Positions 47,331 through 58,445 of a stretch of DNA of 64,000 nt are shown in pieces. A program made the translations under genes and the position numbers. The stretch's first letter is position 1, and each line of letters starts with the position of its first letter. The notes under the pieces are model-generated. The model was not told where the DNA came from. It made no database searches and was given only the letters and a program-made list of their open reading frames with translations. The stretch is from NCBI GenBank assembly GCA_050740695.1, contig JBOIDR010000006.1, positions 1 to 64,000 on the forward strand, given 5' to 3'. This stretch comes from JACCXJ01 sp050740695 (GTDB taxonomy: Bacteria > Pseudomonadota > Gammaproteobacteria > JACCXJ01).

Positions 47331-47827
47331 ACGCTCCTCGAACACCGCGAAAAGAACAAGGTGCCTTCATGATAGAGGTGCTCATCACTATCCTCATCAT
47401 GTCGGTGGGACTCCTGGGGATCGCGGCGATGCAGGCCGAAGCGCTGAAAGGCGGCAACGATTCGATACTCCGGTCTAAGGCCGTGGTGTCCGTTGGCGAC
47501 ATCACCGATCGCATACGGGCCAATCTAGCGGGATTGGCGAGTTATTCCCGGGCGCTGAGTGGCACCCCCGTCGCCAGTCCGCCCGACTGCGTGGCGAACC
47601 AGTGCACAGCGGCGCAGATGGCCACATACGATATGTCCCAGTGGCTAGCGGCACTCCAAGATCAGGCGTCGGGGCTCCCGGGGGCGCAAGCCGCGATCGT
47701 GCAGCCCGCCGCCCCGCCGGCAGGTACCGCGGGATTGCTGACCATCACGGTCCAGTGGACCGATCGGCTGCAGCGCAACGAGGGGACCGCCACGCCCGAG
47801 CAGTACATCACTCAGGTGCAGTTCTGA
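47327..47827 (+). CDS. pilV: Type IV pilus minor pilin PilV
   Basis: The 166-residue prepilin has leader MNAPRTPRKEQG and cleavage before AFMIEVLITILIMSVGLLG. Residue +1 is Ala instead of Phe, but Glu5 is kept. IAAMQAEALKGGNDSILRSKAVVSVGDITDRIRAN is typical of PilV. It overlaps fimT (ATGA) and pilW (TGATG), so the minor pilins are made together. Confidence 0.92.
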   Translation: MNAPRTPRKEQGAFMIEVLITILIMSVGLLGIAAMQAEALKGGNDSILRSKAVVSVGDITDRIRANLAGLASYSRALSGTPVASPPDCVANQCTAAQMATYDMSQWLAALQDQASGLPGAQAAIVQPAAPPAGTAGLLTITVQWTDRLQRNEGTATPEQYITQVQF

Positions 47828-48768
47828 TGAGAACTGTAGGAATGGATCCCCGCTGTGCGCCACCGCTTATATCGAGAGCTTCGCAAGGTTTTAGCCTCGT
47901 CGAGATGATGGTGGCGATGACCATCGGGCTGGTCCTGGTGGGGGCGGGAATCGCCGTATATGCCAACAGCCGGGCAGCCTATACCGTCAATGAGTCCATC
48001 TCGCGCTTGCAGGAAAACGCCCGCTACGCGCTGGACGAGATCACGAGAGACCTGCGCCTGGCCGGTTACTGGGGCCTCAACAGCAGCGCGGCGCTGGTGT
48101 CGGGAACCCTGGCGGACGCCACCAACGATTGCGCAGCGCAGTGGTATACGAACGTTAACAACCGGGTCGAGGGCTCGGACGGCGTCAATACCGGCTATGC
48201 CCCCTGTATCCCCGCTGCAACGTATCAAGCCGGTACCGACATCTTGGCGATGCGCTTCGTCGATCCGACGCCCGTCGTGGCGCTGGTCGCCACCACACCG
48301 TACCTGCGCTCGAACCGGAATAGTGGACGCCTGTTCGTCGGCACGACCCAACCGGGAGGACTGGCGGACGCACAGAACTATAAGTTGGAAAGCCGTGCCT
48401 ATTACGTTAGCCCTTGGACCAACACCGCCGGCGATGGGGCACCGGCTTTGAAACGCGTCGTCCTCGTTCCTGGGGCCCTGAACGCGGCATTGCAGGAACA
48501 GGTGGTGGTCTCCGGTGTGGAGAACCTCCAAGTCCAGTATGCCTTGGATGTGGACGGAAACCGCTCCGTGGATCAGTACGTAAACGCTGGATTAGGGGTA
48601 GCCTGGCCTCAGATCGAGGCCGTGCGAATATGGCTCCTGGTCCGTGCGCCGACCGCAGAAGCGGGCTATACCAACAGCACCGCCTTTCCGTTGCCACAGG
48701 CGCCGGTGACGCCGAGCGATGGCTTTCGCCGGGTGCTGGTGACAAAGACCATTCACTTGCACAACTAG
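47827..48768 (+). CDS. pilW: Type IV pilus minor pilin PilW
   Basis: The 313-residue prepilin has a leader ending ASQG and cleavage before FSLVEMMVAMTIGLVLVGAG, with Glu5. SISRLQENARYALDEITRDLRLAGYWG is the PilW hallmark. The large C-terminal domain (NAALQEQVVVSGVENLQVQYALD; RVLVTKTIHLHN) matches PilW. Its start overlaps the pilV stop by one base, and pilX follows after 16 bases. Confidence 0.93.
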   Translation: MRTVGMDPRCAPPLISRASQGFSLVEMMVAMTIGLVLVGAGIAVYANSRAAYTVNESISRLQENARYALDEITRDLRLAGYWGLNSSAALVSGTLADATNDCAAQWYTNVNNRVEGSDGVNTGYAPCIPAATYQAGTDILAMRFVDPTPVVALVATTPYLRSNRNSGRLFVGTTQPGGLADAQNYKLESRAYYVSPWTNTAGDGAPALKRVVLVPGALNAALQEQVVVSGVENLQVQYALDVDGNRSVDQYVNAGLGVAWPQIEAVRIWLLVRAPTAEAGYTNSTAFPLPQAPVTPSDGFRRVLVTKTIHLHN

Positions 48769-48784
48769 GTCAAGAGGACTTTCC

Positions 48785-49291
48785 ATGATCAATGCCCGTG
48801 CACGGATGCTACTCTGCCAACGAGGCAACGCACTCATGGTCAGCCTGGTGTTCTTAGTGATCCTGACGACACTGGGCGTGTCAGCCGCCGGTACCGGCCG
48901 ACTGGAGCTCATGATGGCGGCCAATACCCAGTTCGGCAGCCAGGCCTATCAAGCCGCGGAGTCCGGTATCGATTCGGTCCTGCGTATCCCTGTAAGCACT
49001 TTGCTGAGCAGTACGGTAACGACCAGCCGAAGCTACTTGTTCAACCCGACGACGTCGGCCGGAGGTTTCGACGATCCGGCCACTCCCGCTCCCACACGCT
49101 TCGCGGAGCAAGCAAATACCACGACCACGTATGAGGCGGTGGGCAATGTCCCCGACGGTGGTTACAGCATGAGCGTCGATGACAACATCGTGGCACATCA
49201 TTTTGCCATAGACAGTAGGAGCCAGTCGCAGCGGGGCGGGCAGGCCGGTCACGAACAAGGGATCTACATCGTGGGGCCTGGGGGTGGCTAA
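48785..49291 (+). CDS. pilX: Type IV pilus minor pilin PilX
   Basis: The 168-residue protein has QRG|NALMVSLVFLVILTTLGVSAAGTGRLELMMAANTQFGSQAYQAAESGID. This is the PilX N-terminus, in which position 5 is not Glu, as is normal for PilX. The rest is Thr/Ser-rich and variable. It stands between pilW and the CxxC protein in the operon. Confidence 0.85.
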   Translation: MINARARMLLCQRGNALMVSLVFLVILTTLGVSAAGTGRLELMMAANTQFGSQAYQAAESGIDSVLRIPVSTLLSSTVTTSRSYLFNPTTSAGGFDDPATPAPTRFAEQANTTTTYEAVGNVPDGGYSMSVDDNIVAHHFAIDSRSQSQRGGQAGHEQGIYIVGPGGG

Positions 49292-49343
49292 TAAGCCTTC
49301 ACACCTACATTACCCCCGACCAACGACAGCAGAGGATAGTCCT

Positions 49344-49694
49344 ATGAATCGAAAAAGTATCTTGATCACCCTGGCTGCCACGCTCTTGTTGCCTCTTGCA
49401 AGCGAAAGCACACCGATACTGATCCCCTACGAGGACAGCGTCGAGGGGGGTACCCTGGTGACCTTCAAAATGGAAATCACGGCCAAGAAGGTACCCACGG
49501 GCAACGGTGTCGTAACCATCGGTCGTCATTGCCGGGGTTGCGGCCCATTACGCCTCAAGGTCACGCCCCAGAGCCAGGTGATCGTGGGTGGCCGGCCGGT
49601 GCCCATCACACCGGAGACCCAGTTGATCGGTAAGACCGGCGACGTGTTCTATGTGATCAAGGACAAGCGGCTCACGCGAATCCGACTTCACTGA
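49344..49694 (+). CDS. Small periplasmic protein with CxxC, in pilus operon
   Basis: ATG 49344 follows AGAGGATAGTCCT. The 116-residue product has a signal peptide (ILITLAATLLLPLASES). A compact beta-rich domain follows, with two cysteines in HCRGCGPL (a CxxC), TPQSQVIVGGRPVPITPE and DVFYVIKDKRLTRIRLH. The gene lies between pilX and pilY1, in the place where Pseudomonas has nothing and has PilY2 later. I do not recognise its family. It may assist PilY1 or pilin folding or disulfide formation, but this rests on context only. Confidence 0.7.
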   Translation: MNRKSILITLAATLLLPLASESTPILIPYEDSVEGGTLVTFKMEITAKKVPTGNGVVTIGRHCRGCGPLRLKVTPQSQVIVGGRPVPITPETQLIGKTGDVFYVIKDKRLTRIRLH

Positions 49695-49768
49695 TCTGCG
49701 GGGGCGGTCGCGTTGAGGGGTTGGCCTGGTTACGTTTTTTGCTCAGAAGCATGCTAAGGGAGTTTCTT

Positions 49769-52700
49769 ATGTCAGGGACAGTCAAACGTCTGAGTTCTCT
49801 ATCGATGGCCCTGTACGTGGGGCTTTTGGCCGCCACCGGCGCGTTCGCCGACGATACCGAGATCTACCTCGGGCTCAATCAAGGCCAGAGCGTCGCCAAA
49901 CCCAACGTGCTGTTCATCCTCGACACCTCGGGGAGCATGGACACGAACGTGACGACCACCGCACCCTTCGACCCGGCTCAGACGTATGCCGGCTCCTGCG
50001 CTTCCAACAAGATATTCTGGTCGACGACGGGTATTGCGCCTGGGTGCAATAGCGGCAACTGGTTCGACACGACCAAGTTCCGATGTCAAGCGGCCGCAGG
50101 CCCAATGGGCGCTAGCGGCGTGGGCACCTACACCGACCGGCTCGCGCGCTGGCAGCCGGGTTTCCTCTTTTTGAGCCCGAGCAAGTGGGTTTCTCTTGAC
50201 GGTGACAACAGCCCGCCTCACGTCGAGTGTCAAGCGGACCAGGGTGTGCACGGCAATGGGTCGAGCAGTACCTACATCGCCAACGGCACGAGCGGCCCCT
50301 GGAAGTCCGGCAGCAGCGGCGCCGCGAACTGGTCTTCGACCGGCGGGACCTACACCATCTTCAGCGCCAACTACCTGAACTGGTTCCACTATTTCAGCAC
50401 GACGATCATCGGTACCCGTATTCAGATCATGAAGGACGTGGTCAAGAGCGTCGTCGACAGCAACACCAACATCAACATCGGTCTCATGCGTTACGACACG
50501 AAAACAACCTATAGCACACCGCCGAGCGGCAATAAAGGCGGGCCGGTCGTCTTTCCCGTGAGTAATATCGATGCTCCTGGTGTTCGGGATAACTTCAAAT
50601 CCCAAGTGGACGGCCTCACTGCCAGCGGCTGGACGCCATTATCCGAGACCTTGTACGAGGCCAATCTTTATTTGGCCGGCCAAGGCGTGGTCTATGGCAA
50701 GGCACCTAACGACATCTCCAGCGTACCGGGATGCTTGGATCCGAGCGACTCTACGAGATACAAGTCGCCGATGGAGTTCGAATGCCAGAAGAACTTTATC
50801 GTCTATCTGACGGATGGCGAGCCGACCTATGATGGGGATGCCGACTCGAACATCGGTAGCCTGCTTTCGGGCGCCACCTTGCCGTCGGGAGACAGCACCT
50901 GTGCCCATGGCACGAGTGAAGACCCGCAAGACAACTGTCTGGATGAGCTGGCCGAGTACCTGCACGAGAAGGACCTTCGGTCGGACCTCAACGGTAAGCA
51001 AAACGCCGTCAGTTACATGATCGGCTTCACCCTCGATTTCCCGCTGCTCAGCGAGGCCGCCACCAAGGGCGGAGGACGGTATTTCACTGCCAACACTGCC
51101 CAGGAGCTTTCGAGCGCCTTCACCCAGATCGTGACCGAGATCCGCAAGATCAGCGACACCTTCACCGCGCCGGCCGTGTCGGTGAACGCCTTCAACCGGC
51201 TGTTCCACCGCGACGAGTTATACTTTGCCGTCTTCCGGCCGGATGCCGACATTCGTTGGCCGGGCAACCTCAAGCGTTACAAGGTAGGTGTCTACGGCGG
51301 TGAGTTCGCGATCCTGGATAAGAATAACAACCCCGCAGTCGATCCCAATACCGGTTTCTTCTCGGATACCAGCACGAGTGTCTGGACGGATTCTGCAGAG
51401 GACATTCCGGACGGCGGCGAGCCGGAAAAGGGCGGCGCGGCCGGCGAATTGCGTGACCCCACGAATCGTAAGCTCTACACCTACACGGGCGACTACACGA
51501 CTGCAAGTGTGAAAGACCTGTCCGATCCGGTGAACAAACTGGACGACAGCAATACCAATCTCACCAACGCTATGCTGGGGTCCCCCCCCGATAGAACCAA
51601 GCTCATCCAATGGGGACGGGGCATGGATGTCGACGACGAAGACGCGGATGGCGTTACAAGCGAACCCCGCAGGGACATGGGTGATCCGCTGCACTCCAAC
51701 CCGGTGCTGGTGACCTACGGGGGTACCGATGAGGCACCGGACATTACCGTGTATGTCACGACCAACGACGGCTATCTACACGCCATCAACGCCGGCAACG
51801 ACCCCGGGCCCGCCACGGAACCCAACGGCGGGAAGGAGATCTTCGCGTTCGTGCCCCAGGAGATGCTCGGCAGACTGCAGAGCCTCAAGGACGACCCGCC
51901 CATACCGGGCGCCGGCCGCGACTACGGTCTGGACGGTCCTATGACGGCCTGGGTCAAGGAGAACCCGGACGATGAGGACGCCGAGATCGAGCCTGGGGAG
52001 GGGGACCGCGTGATCCTGTATTTCGGACAGCGCCGAGGCGGTCGAAACTACTACGCTCTCGATGTGACCAATCGTGATGCACCCGAGCTCCTGTGGCGGA
52101 TCCAGGGTGGGGCGGGTGGCTTCGAGGAGCTGGCCGAGACCTGGTCGGCACCCAAGCGCACCCGTGTTCAGCTTGGCGCTACCGAAGCGAGCCAGAAGGA
52201 CGTGTTGATTTTCGGCGGCGGTTTCGACCCCGACCAGGAAACCTCCACGGCTCCAGGAGCCGACTCGCAGGGACGCGCCATCTACATGGTGGATGCGCTG
52301 ACCGGTGATCTTCTCTGGTGGACCGGATACGACGATGTGGCGCCATCCTCGCCCTCGCCGGATCTGGCGCTCAATACCATGACTAACAGCATCCCGGCAA
52401 ACGTGCGAGTCATCGACCTGGATCGTGATGGGCTGGCCGACCGCATGTACGCCGCCGACATGGGCGGGCGCCTGTGGCGCTTCGACATCAACAACGGCGC
52501 AGCCGTCGGCCAACCGCTCGTGAGCGGCGCGTTGATGGCGGAATTTCAGAAGACCACGGCCAGTGACGTACCCAGCACCGAAGCGGTCAATCGACGCTTC
52601 TTCAACGAACCGGATGCGGCGTTGATCGTACCGCCCGGCAAGCCCTCCTTCATGTCTATTTCCATCGGGTCGGGTAATCGCTCGCATCCTTTGAACAAGG

Positions 52701-53293
52701 TGACTCAGGATCGATTCTACATGGTGCGTGACCCGAACCCGCTGGCGAAGCCTGCTGCTTATCCGTCCCAGTGGCCGCTTCAAGAAGACGATATGTACGA
52801 CGTGACCAGCATGATCGACTTCAGTTCTACGCAACAAACGGAGTTGGAAAGCAGCCAGGGCTGGATGATCCGCATGGTCGACGCCGGAACCGGCAGCTTC
52901 GTCGGCGAGAAGGCGCTGACTGAGGCAGTCACCTTCAACGGAGTGGTGCTGTTCGCGACCTTTACTCCGGTCGCCACGGCATCGACAAACGCCTGCTCGC
53001 CCAGTCAAGGCACCGGCCGTGTCTACGCCGTCAATGTCTTGAACGGGAATCCGGTGTACAACCTCGATCAGGCCGGTGATCCCAACGACCTGGCCGGTAC
53101 CGACAGGTCGCTCGATCTGGTTCGCACGGGGTTACCCCCCGACATCGTGATCCTGTTCCCAAGACCGGACCCCAACAACCCAGGCTCAGAAGGTCCCGTA
53201 GCGCTTGCGGGTCCCGAGGTGCTGAACGAGTTGGATCTGAAAAACCCAATCGTGAAAACCTACTGGTATGCGGACGACGATAACGCCTACTGA
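49769..53293 (+). CDS. pilY1: PilY1 pilus-tip adhesin
   Basis: The start at 49769 follows AAGGGAG and gives a signal peptide (SMALYVGLLAATGAFA). The 1174-residue protein has an N-terminal von Willebrand A region with MIDAS motif VLFILDTSGSMD and an insertion rich in Cys and Gly, then YLTDGEPTYDGDAD. The C-terminal PilY1 beta-propeller contains TVYVTTNDGYLHAINAG, FAFVPQEMLG and a calcium loop DLDRDGLADRMYAAD. PilY1 caps the pilus, mediates adhesion and counters retraction when calcium is bound. It follows the CxxC protein and precedes pilE. Confidence 0.95.
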   Translation: MSGTVKRLSSLSMALYVGLLAATGAFADDTEIYLGLNQGQSVAKPNVLFILDTSGSMDTNVTTTAPFDPAQTYAGSCASNKIFWSTTGIAPGCNSGNWFDTTKFRCQAAAGPMGASGVGTYTDRLARWQPGFLFLSPSKWVSLDGDNSPPHVECQADQGVHGNGSSSTYIANGTSGPWKSGSSGAANWSSTGGTYTIFSANYLNWFHYFSTTIIGTRIQIMKDVVKSVVDSNTNINIGLMRYDTKTTYSTPPSGNKGGPVVFPVSNIDAPGVRDNFKSQVDGLTASGWTPLSETLYEANLYLAGQGVVYGKAPNDISSVPGCLDPSDSTRYKSPMEFECQKNFIVYLTDGEPTYDGDADSNIGSLLSGATLPSGDSTCAHGTSEDPQDNCLDELAEYLHEKDLRSDLNGKQNAVSYMIGFTLDFPLLSEAATKGGGRYFTANTAQELSSAFTQIVTEIRKISDTFTAPAVSVNAFNRLFHRDELYFAVFRPDADIRWPGNLKRYKVGVYGGEFAILDKNNNPAVDPNTGFFSDTSTSVWTDSAEDIPDGGEPEKGGAAGELRDPTNRKLYTYTGDYTTASVKDLSDPVNKLDDSNTNLTNAMLGSPPDRTKLIQWGRGMDVDDEDADGVTSEPRRDMGDPLHSNPVLVTYGGTDEAPDITVYVTTNDGYLHAINAGNDPGPATEPNGGKEIFAFVPQEMLGRLQSLKDDPPIPGAGRDYGLDGPMTAWVKENPDDEDAEIEPGEGDRVILYFGQRRGGRNYYALDVTNRDAPELLWRIQGGAGGFEELAETWSAPKRTRVQLGATEASQKDVLIFGGGFDPDQETSTAPGADSQGRAIYMVDALTGDLLWWTGYDDVAPSSPSPDLALNTMTNSIPANVRVIDLDRDGLADRMYAADMGGRLWRFDINNGAAVGQPLVSGALMAEFQKTTASDVPSTEAVNRRFFNEPDAALIVPPGKPSFMSISIGSGNRSHPLNKVTQDRFYMVRDPNPLAKPAAYPSQWPLQEDDMYDVTSMIDFSSTQQTELESSQGWMIRMVDAGTGSFVGEKALTEAVTFNGVVLFATFTPVATASTNACSPSQGTGRVYAVNVLNGNPVYNLDQAGDPNDLAGTDRSLDLVRTGLPPDIVILFPRPDPNNPGSEGPVALAGPEVLNELDLKNPIVKTYWYADDDNAY

Positions 53294-53322
53294 CGTCCGT
53301 AACGGAAAATAGTACCGCCAGG

Positions 53323-53351
53323 CGCCCGGTCGTCTTCCTGACCACCGGGCG
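53323..53351 (+). other. Hairpin between pilY1 and pilE
   Basis: CGCCCGGT (53323-53330) pairs with ACCGGGCG (53344-53351) across a 13-base loop. No T-tract follows, so it may tune pilE expression relative to pilY1 rather than terminate transcription. Confidence 0.45.
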
Positions 53352-53398
53352 GCACTTCTCGAGCCCGCGATGCAGGGCCTTCATTCTAGGAGAAAACG

Positions 53399-53848
53399 AT
53401 GATCAAGCGATCCAAAGGTATGACCCTCATCGAGCTCATGATCACGGTCGCGGTCGTGGGGATCCTCGCGACCATCGCATATCCGAGTTACCAGAACCAG
53501 GTACGCCGATCGAACCGCGCGGACGCCATCACGGCCTTGACGGCCATGGCCAATGCCCAGGAGCGCTTTTACCTTGCCAATAACACCTACGCGAATACCA
53601 CGGCGCCGCTGGGGTTCCCCGCACCGCTGCCGCCCCCCGCGCCACAGGGGAATTCACAGCGAGGCTTTTATACCCTCGCGGTTGCCACTCCCGACGACTT
53701 CACGACCCGGTTCACAGTAACGGCGACAGCCGTTGCCGGAGGCCCCCAGGCTGGTGACGACCCGCCAGGAATTGATGATTGCAGGGTACTTAGTCTTACC
53801 TCAACAGGCCAGAAGGGGCCCCTGCCCGCCGCTCAGAATTGTTGGTAG
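53399..53848 (+). CDS. pilE: Type IV pilin PilE (minor/major pilin-like)
   Basis: The 149-residue prepilin has leader MIKRSKG and cleavage before MTLIELMITVAVVGILATIAYPSYQNQVRRSNRADA, with Glu5, the classic PilE start. The body includes ANAQERFYLANNTYAN and RGFYTLAVA. A C-terminal disulfide loop is formed by Cys in DDCRVLSLTSTGQKGPLPAAQNCW. In Pseudomonas, PilE is the last gene of the same operon and is a minor pilin. CTAGGAGAAAACG supplies the ribosome-binding site. Confidence 0.93.
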   Translation: MIKRSKGMTLIELMITVAVVGILATIAYPSYQNQVRRSNRADAITALTAMANAQERFYLANNTYANTTAPLGFPAPLPPPAPQGNSQRGFYTLAVATPDDFTTRFTVTATAVAGGPQAGDDPPGIDDCRVLSLTSTGQKGPLPAAQNCW

Positions 53849-54011
53849 CAGGTTGCACGGTACTGACCCTGAATTCAAACCGGTATCAAGACGCCCGCGA
53901 ACTGCTGGTAGTCGGGTCTCCGTCGAGCGGCGATTTCGCGACGGGTTGGCGACCGTCTAGGCTGCGGTAGGCCCAATCCCGAGCGCCGTTCGGCGGCGTT
54001 TTCGGACCAGC

Positions 54012-55004
54012 CTACGGATTGATCGCCCGGATCGCCTCGACGATGCGCGCATGGAAGCGCGGCGAGGCACATACGATCCCCCGGTTTCTCGATAGGCCCT
54101 TGCCGCAGGAGAAGTCGAGCGGCCGGCCGTCGATGTCGGTGATCTCGGCACCCGCCTCTTGGGCGACCAGCATCCCCGCCGCGTGGTCCCAGATGTTCTC
54201 CACATAGTCCGCGCGTGTCGGGAGCCTGAGATAGGCGTCGGCCTGGCCGCGCGCGACCACGGCGTACTTGCACTGGCTGTCGAGGCGGGCGGTGGTGGCG
54301 GCCCCGCCCAGGGCCGCGATGACGCGCGCAGTGGCGTCCTGCTTCGAATGCCCGGACTCGACCGACTCGCAGACGCGGATCGGCCCTTCGCTGACTCGAC
54401 ATCTTACCGCCGTGCTTTCAGCGGCGCCGTCCGGCGCAGAGCCCCAGGCCCCGCCCCCGCGGCTCGCGTAGTACAGGAGACCGACCGGATCCGGATCGGC
54501 GAAGGACCTATCGAAGTCGGGCGAAAGGTTGGGACAACCCATGACCCCCACGGTGACCTCACCGTCCTCGATGAACGCGAGCGAGATCGCATACTGGCCA
54601 CCGCGCAGGAAGCCCTTGGTCCCGTCGATCGGATCGAGCGTCCAGTAGGCCGGGGCCGTGGCGTCGTGAGCACCGGCATCGATGGCGGTGAGGACCTCGT
54701 CGGGCGTGATCTCGGGCCACACGATGCGCACAGCGGTGACCGCTGCGTCGCGAACCGCGGCCCCGGCCTCGGATCGCAACAGGCGGGTGCCCTCCTCGCC
54801 TACCAGGAGAAACTCGCCTAGCGTCGCGCGCAAATGCAGGCAGATCAATGCCTGGACGGCGAAATCCGCGACCGTCACCGGGCTGCGATCGCTCTTCACG
54901 AGCCCCGGAGACTCTTTGATGCGTCCCTGGATCATGCTTGCCACGCCCGTTGCTTCCGCGACGGCGGTGCGGGCGGTGGCGAGTAGGGGCGCTGTGTCTG
55001 TCAT
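54012..55004 (-). CDS. 3'(2'),5'-bisphosphate nucleotidase/inositol monophosphatase-family protein
   Basis: The start is taken at 55004 (MTDTAPLLATARTAVAEATG); the frame to 55079 is longer. The 330-residue protein has the metal-binding motifs of the IMPase/FBPase superfamily: VVGEE-like LVGEEGT, WTLDPIDGTKGFLRGGQYAISLAFIEDGEVTVGVMG and ENIWDHAAGMLVAQEAGAEITDIDG. GTKGFLRGGQYAI fits HAL2/CysQ enzymes, which hydrolyse 3'-phosphoadenosine 5'-phosphate from sulfate assimilation, better than inositol phosphatase. It stands alone between pilE and acs, divergent from acs. Confidence 0.85.
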   Translation of the reverse strand: MTDTAPLLATARTAVAEATGVASMIQGRIKESPGLVKSDRSPVTVADFAVQALICLHLRATLGEFLLVGEEGTRLLRSEAGAAVRDAAVTAVRIVWPEITPDEVLTAIDAGAHDATAPAYWTLDPIDGTKGFLRGGQYAISLAFIEDGEVTVGVMGCPNLSPDFDRSFADPDPVGLLYYASRGGGAWGSAPDGAAESTAVRCRVSEGPIRVCESVESGHSKQDATARVIAALGGAATTARLDSQCKYAVVARGQADAYLRLPTRADYVENIWDHAAGMLVAQEAGAEITDIDGRPLDFSCGKGLSRNRGIVCASPRFHARIVEAIRAINP

Positions 55005-55104
55005 GGGCGAGCGGTCATTGCTACTAGAGCGGTGCCCTAGTGGGGGGTTGCGCGCGTCCCTATAATAAATGCCCCGCATGCGTTATCAAGGAGACGAGGC
55101 CGAG

Positions 55105-57063
<1,959 letters not shown>

Positions 57064-57149
57064 ATGTTGCAGCGCAACAGCAACGGTGCTAGACTGCTTA
57101 GCGTGGACTGGGGATATACAGGCGGCGCGGTGTCGCAGAGGCATAAACG

Positions 57150-58433
57150 ATGAGCGAGAGAGGCATCCCCTGGGGCGAGGAGTGGATGGCGTCCCAACGC
57201 GCCTTCTGGGATACATGGTCGCGTCTGTATCAACAGGCCGCGGAGCCGGGCTCGGGCGGTTTCTCGGTACCCTGGACTGCGGTGCTGGAGGTGTGGCAGA
57301 AGTCGCTGTCGCAGCCGACCTCGGAGCCGGGCCAGGCCTTTCTGCAAGGGTTGCTGCGCCAGGGCAAGGTGTACCTGCGCGTGGCCGAGGACTGCACCAG
57401 GCTCGCGGGCAATGCGAAGGGCACGGAATGGCAGGAGGTGTTCCAGGGCAAGGTCAATGACTGGAAGGCGATGCTGACCTCGGGTAGCCCCGCGGACATG
57501 AGCCAGGCGATGCGGGGGCTCATGCCGTTCTTCGAGTTGCCGCTCGAGACCTGGACGCGGACCGTCTCGGGTTTCTCGGTACTGCCCGGTGATTTCCTGC
57601 AAGCCCTGAAACCCGAAGGTCTGCGTCAGGCGACGGACGAGGTCCACGACCGGATCGGGCGATTTCTGTCCGTGCCGAGCGTCGGATACACGCGCGAATG
57701 GCAGGACCAAAACCAGCGCGGCGCCAAGCTCGTGCTCGACTATCAGAGGGCGTCGCAAGAATATCTGAATGCCCATGCCCGGCTCGGTGTGGATACTATC
57801 GAGCGGTTTTCGAAGCGGGTCATGGAGCGCGCCGAGACGGGCCAGGAGATCACCAGCCTGCGCGAGGTCTACGATGTCTGGGTGGATGCCGGCGAGGCGG
57901 CCTACAGCGAATTCGTCCTGACCGACGAATATGCCGCGATCTACGGGCGTCTCGTCAACGCCTTGATGGCGTTGAAGCACCACAGCCAGTACCTCGTGGA
58001 TGAGGCCGTCGGTGCCGCCAATCTCCCGACCCGGCGAGACATGACGACATTACAATGCCGGCAGCAGGAGGTCCGCCGCCAGATAGCTGCGCTGCGCTCC
58101 GAGCTCGGCGAGGCGATCGGCGAGGGCCTGAACGCCCGTATCCGGCGTTTCGAGGAGACACTGGGAGAGGCCTTGGGCGGGGTGGACGTGAAGGCGCTCA
58201 GCGTGGAGGTACAGGCACTGCGTGGCGACGCCGTGCGGGTAGCAGCGGACCTGGAGCGGGAGATCTCGCTCTTAAGCGCGGAAAACAAACGTCTATCGGC
58301 GGCGGTGGGAGCGCTTTCGGCGAACGGCCAGGAAACGACGGTGCTCGGAAAGCGTGATGCCGTAGCGCCCGCCACCAAAGGCCGCACGCCTGTCCGGAGA
58401 TCGGCGGCGCGACCCCGATCGAAGACCACCTGA
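57150..58433 (+). CDS. phaE: Class III PHA synthase subunit PhaE
   Basis: PhaE is the non-catalytic partner that activates class III PhaC. The 427-residue protein has DTWSRLYQQ near the N-terminus, and the family core VDAGEAAYSEFVLTDEYAAIYGRLVNALMALK followed by LPTRRDMTTLQCRQQEVRRQIAALRSEL. A coiled coil and a basic, disordered C-terminal tail (KGRTPVRRSAARPRSKTT) close it. The order phaE then phaC, 12 bases apart, differs from the phaC-phaE order of Allochromatium. Class III synthases are typical of purple sulfur bacteria and relatives. Confidence 0.92.
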   Translation: MSERGIPWGEEWMASQRAFWDTWSRLYQQAAEPGSGGFSVPWTAVLEVWQKSLSQPTSEPGQAFLQGLLRQGKVYLRVAEDCTRLAGNAKGTEWQEVFQGKVNDWKAMLTSGSPADMSQAMRGLMPFFELPLETWTRTVSGFSVLPGDFLQALKPEGLRQATDEVHDRIGRFLSVPSVGYTREWQDQNQRGAKLVLDYQRASQEYLNAHARLGVDTIERFSKRVMERAETGQEITSLREVYDVWVDAGEAAYSEFVLTDEYAAIYGRLVNALMALKHHSQYLVDEAVGAANLPTRRDMTTLQCRQQEVRRQIAALRSELGEAIGEGLNARIRRFEETLGEALGGVDVKALSVEVQALRGDAVRVAADLEREISLLSAENKRLSAAVGALSANGQETTVLGKRDAVAPATKGRTPVRRSAARPRSKTT

Positions 58434-58445
58434 GGGGACGGAAAC

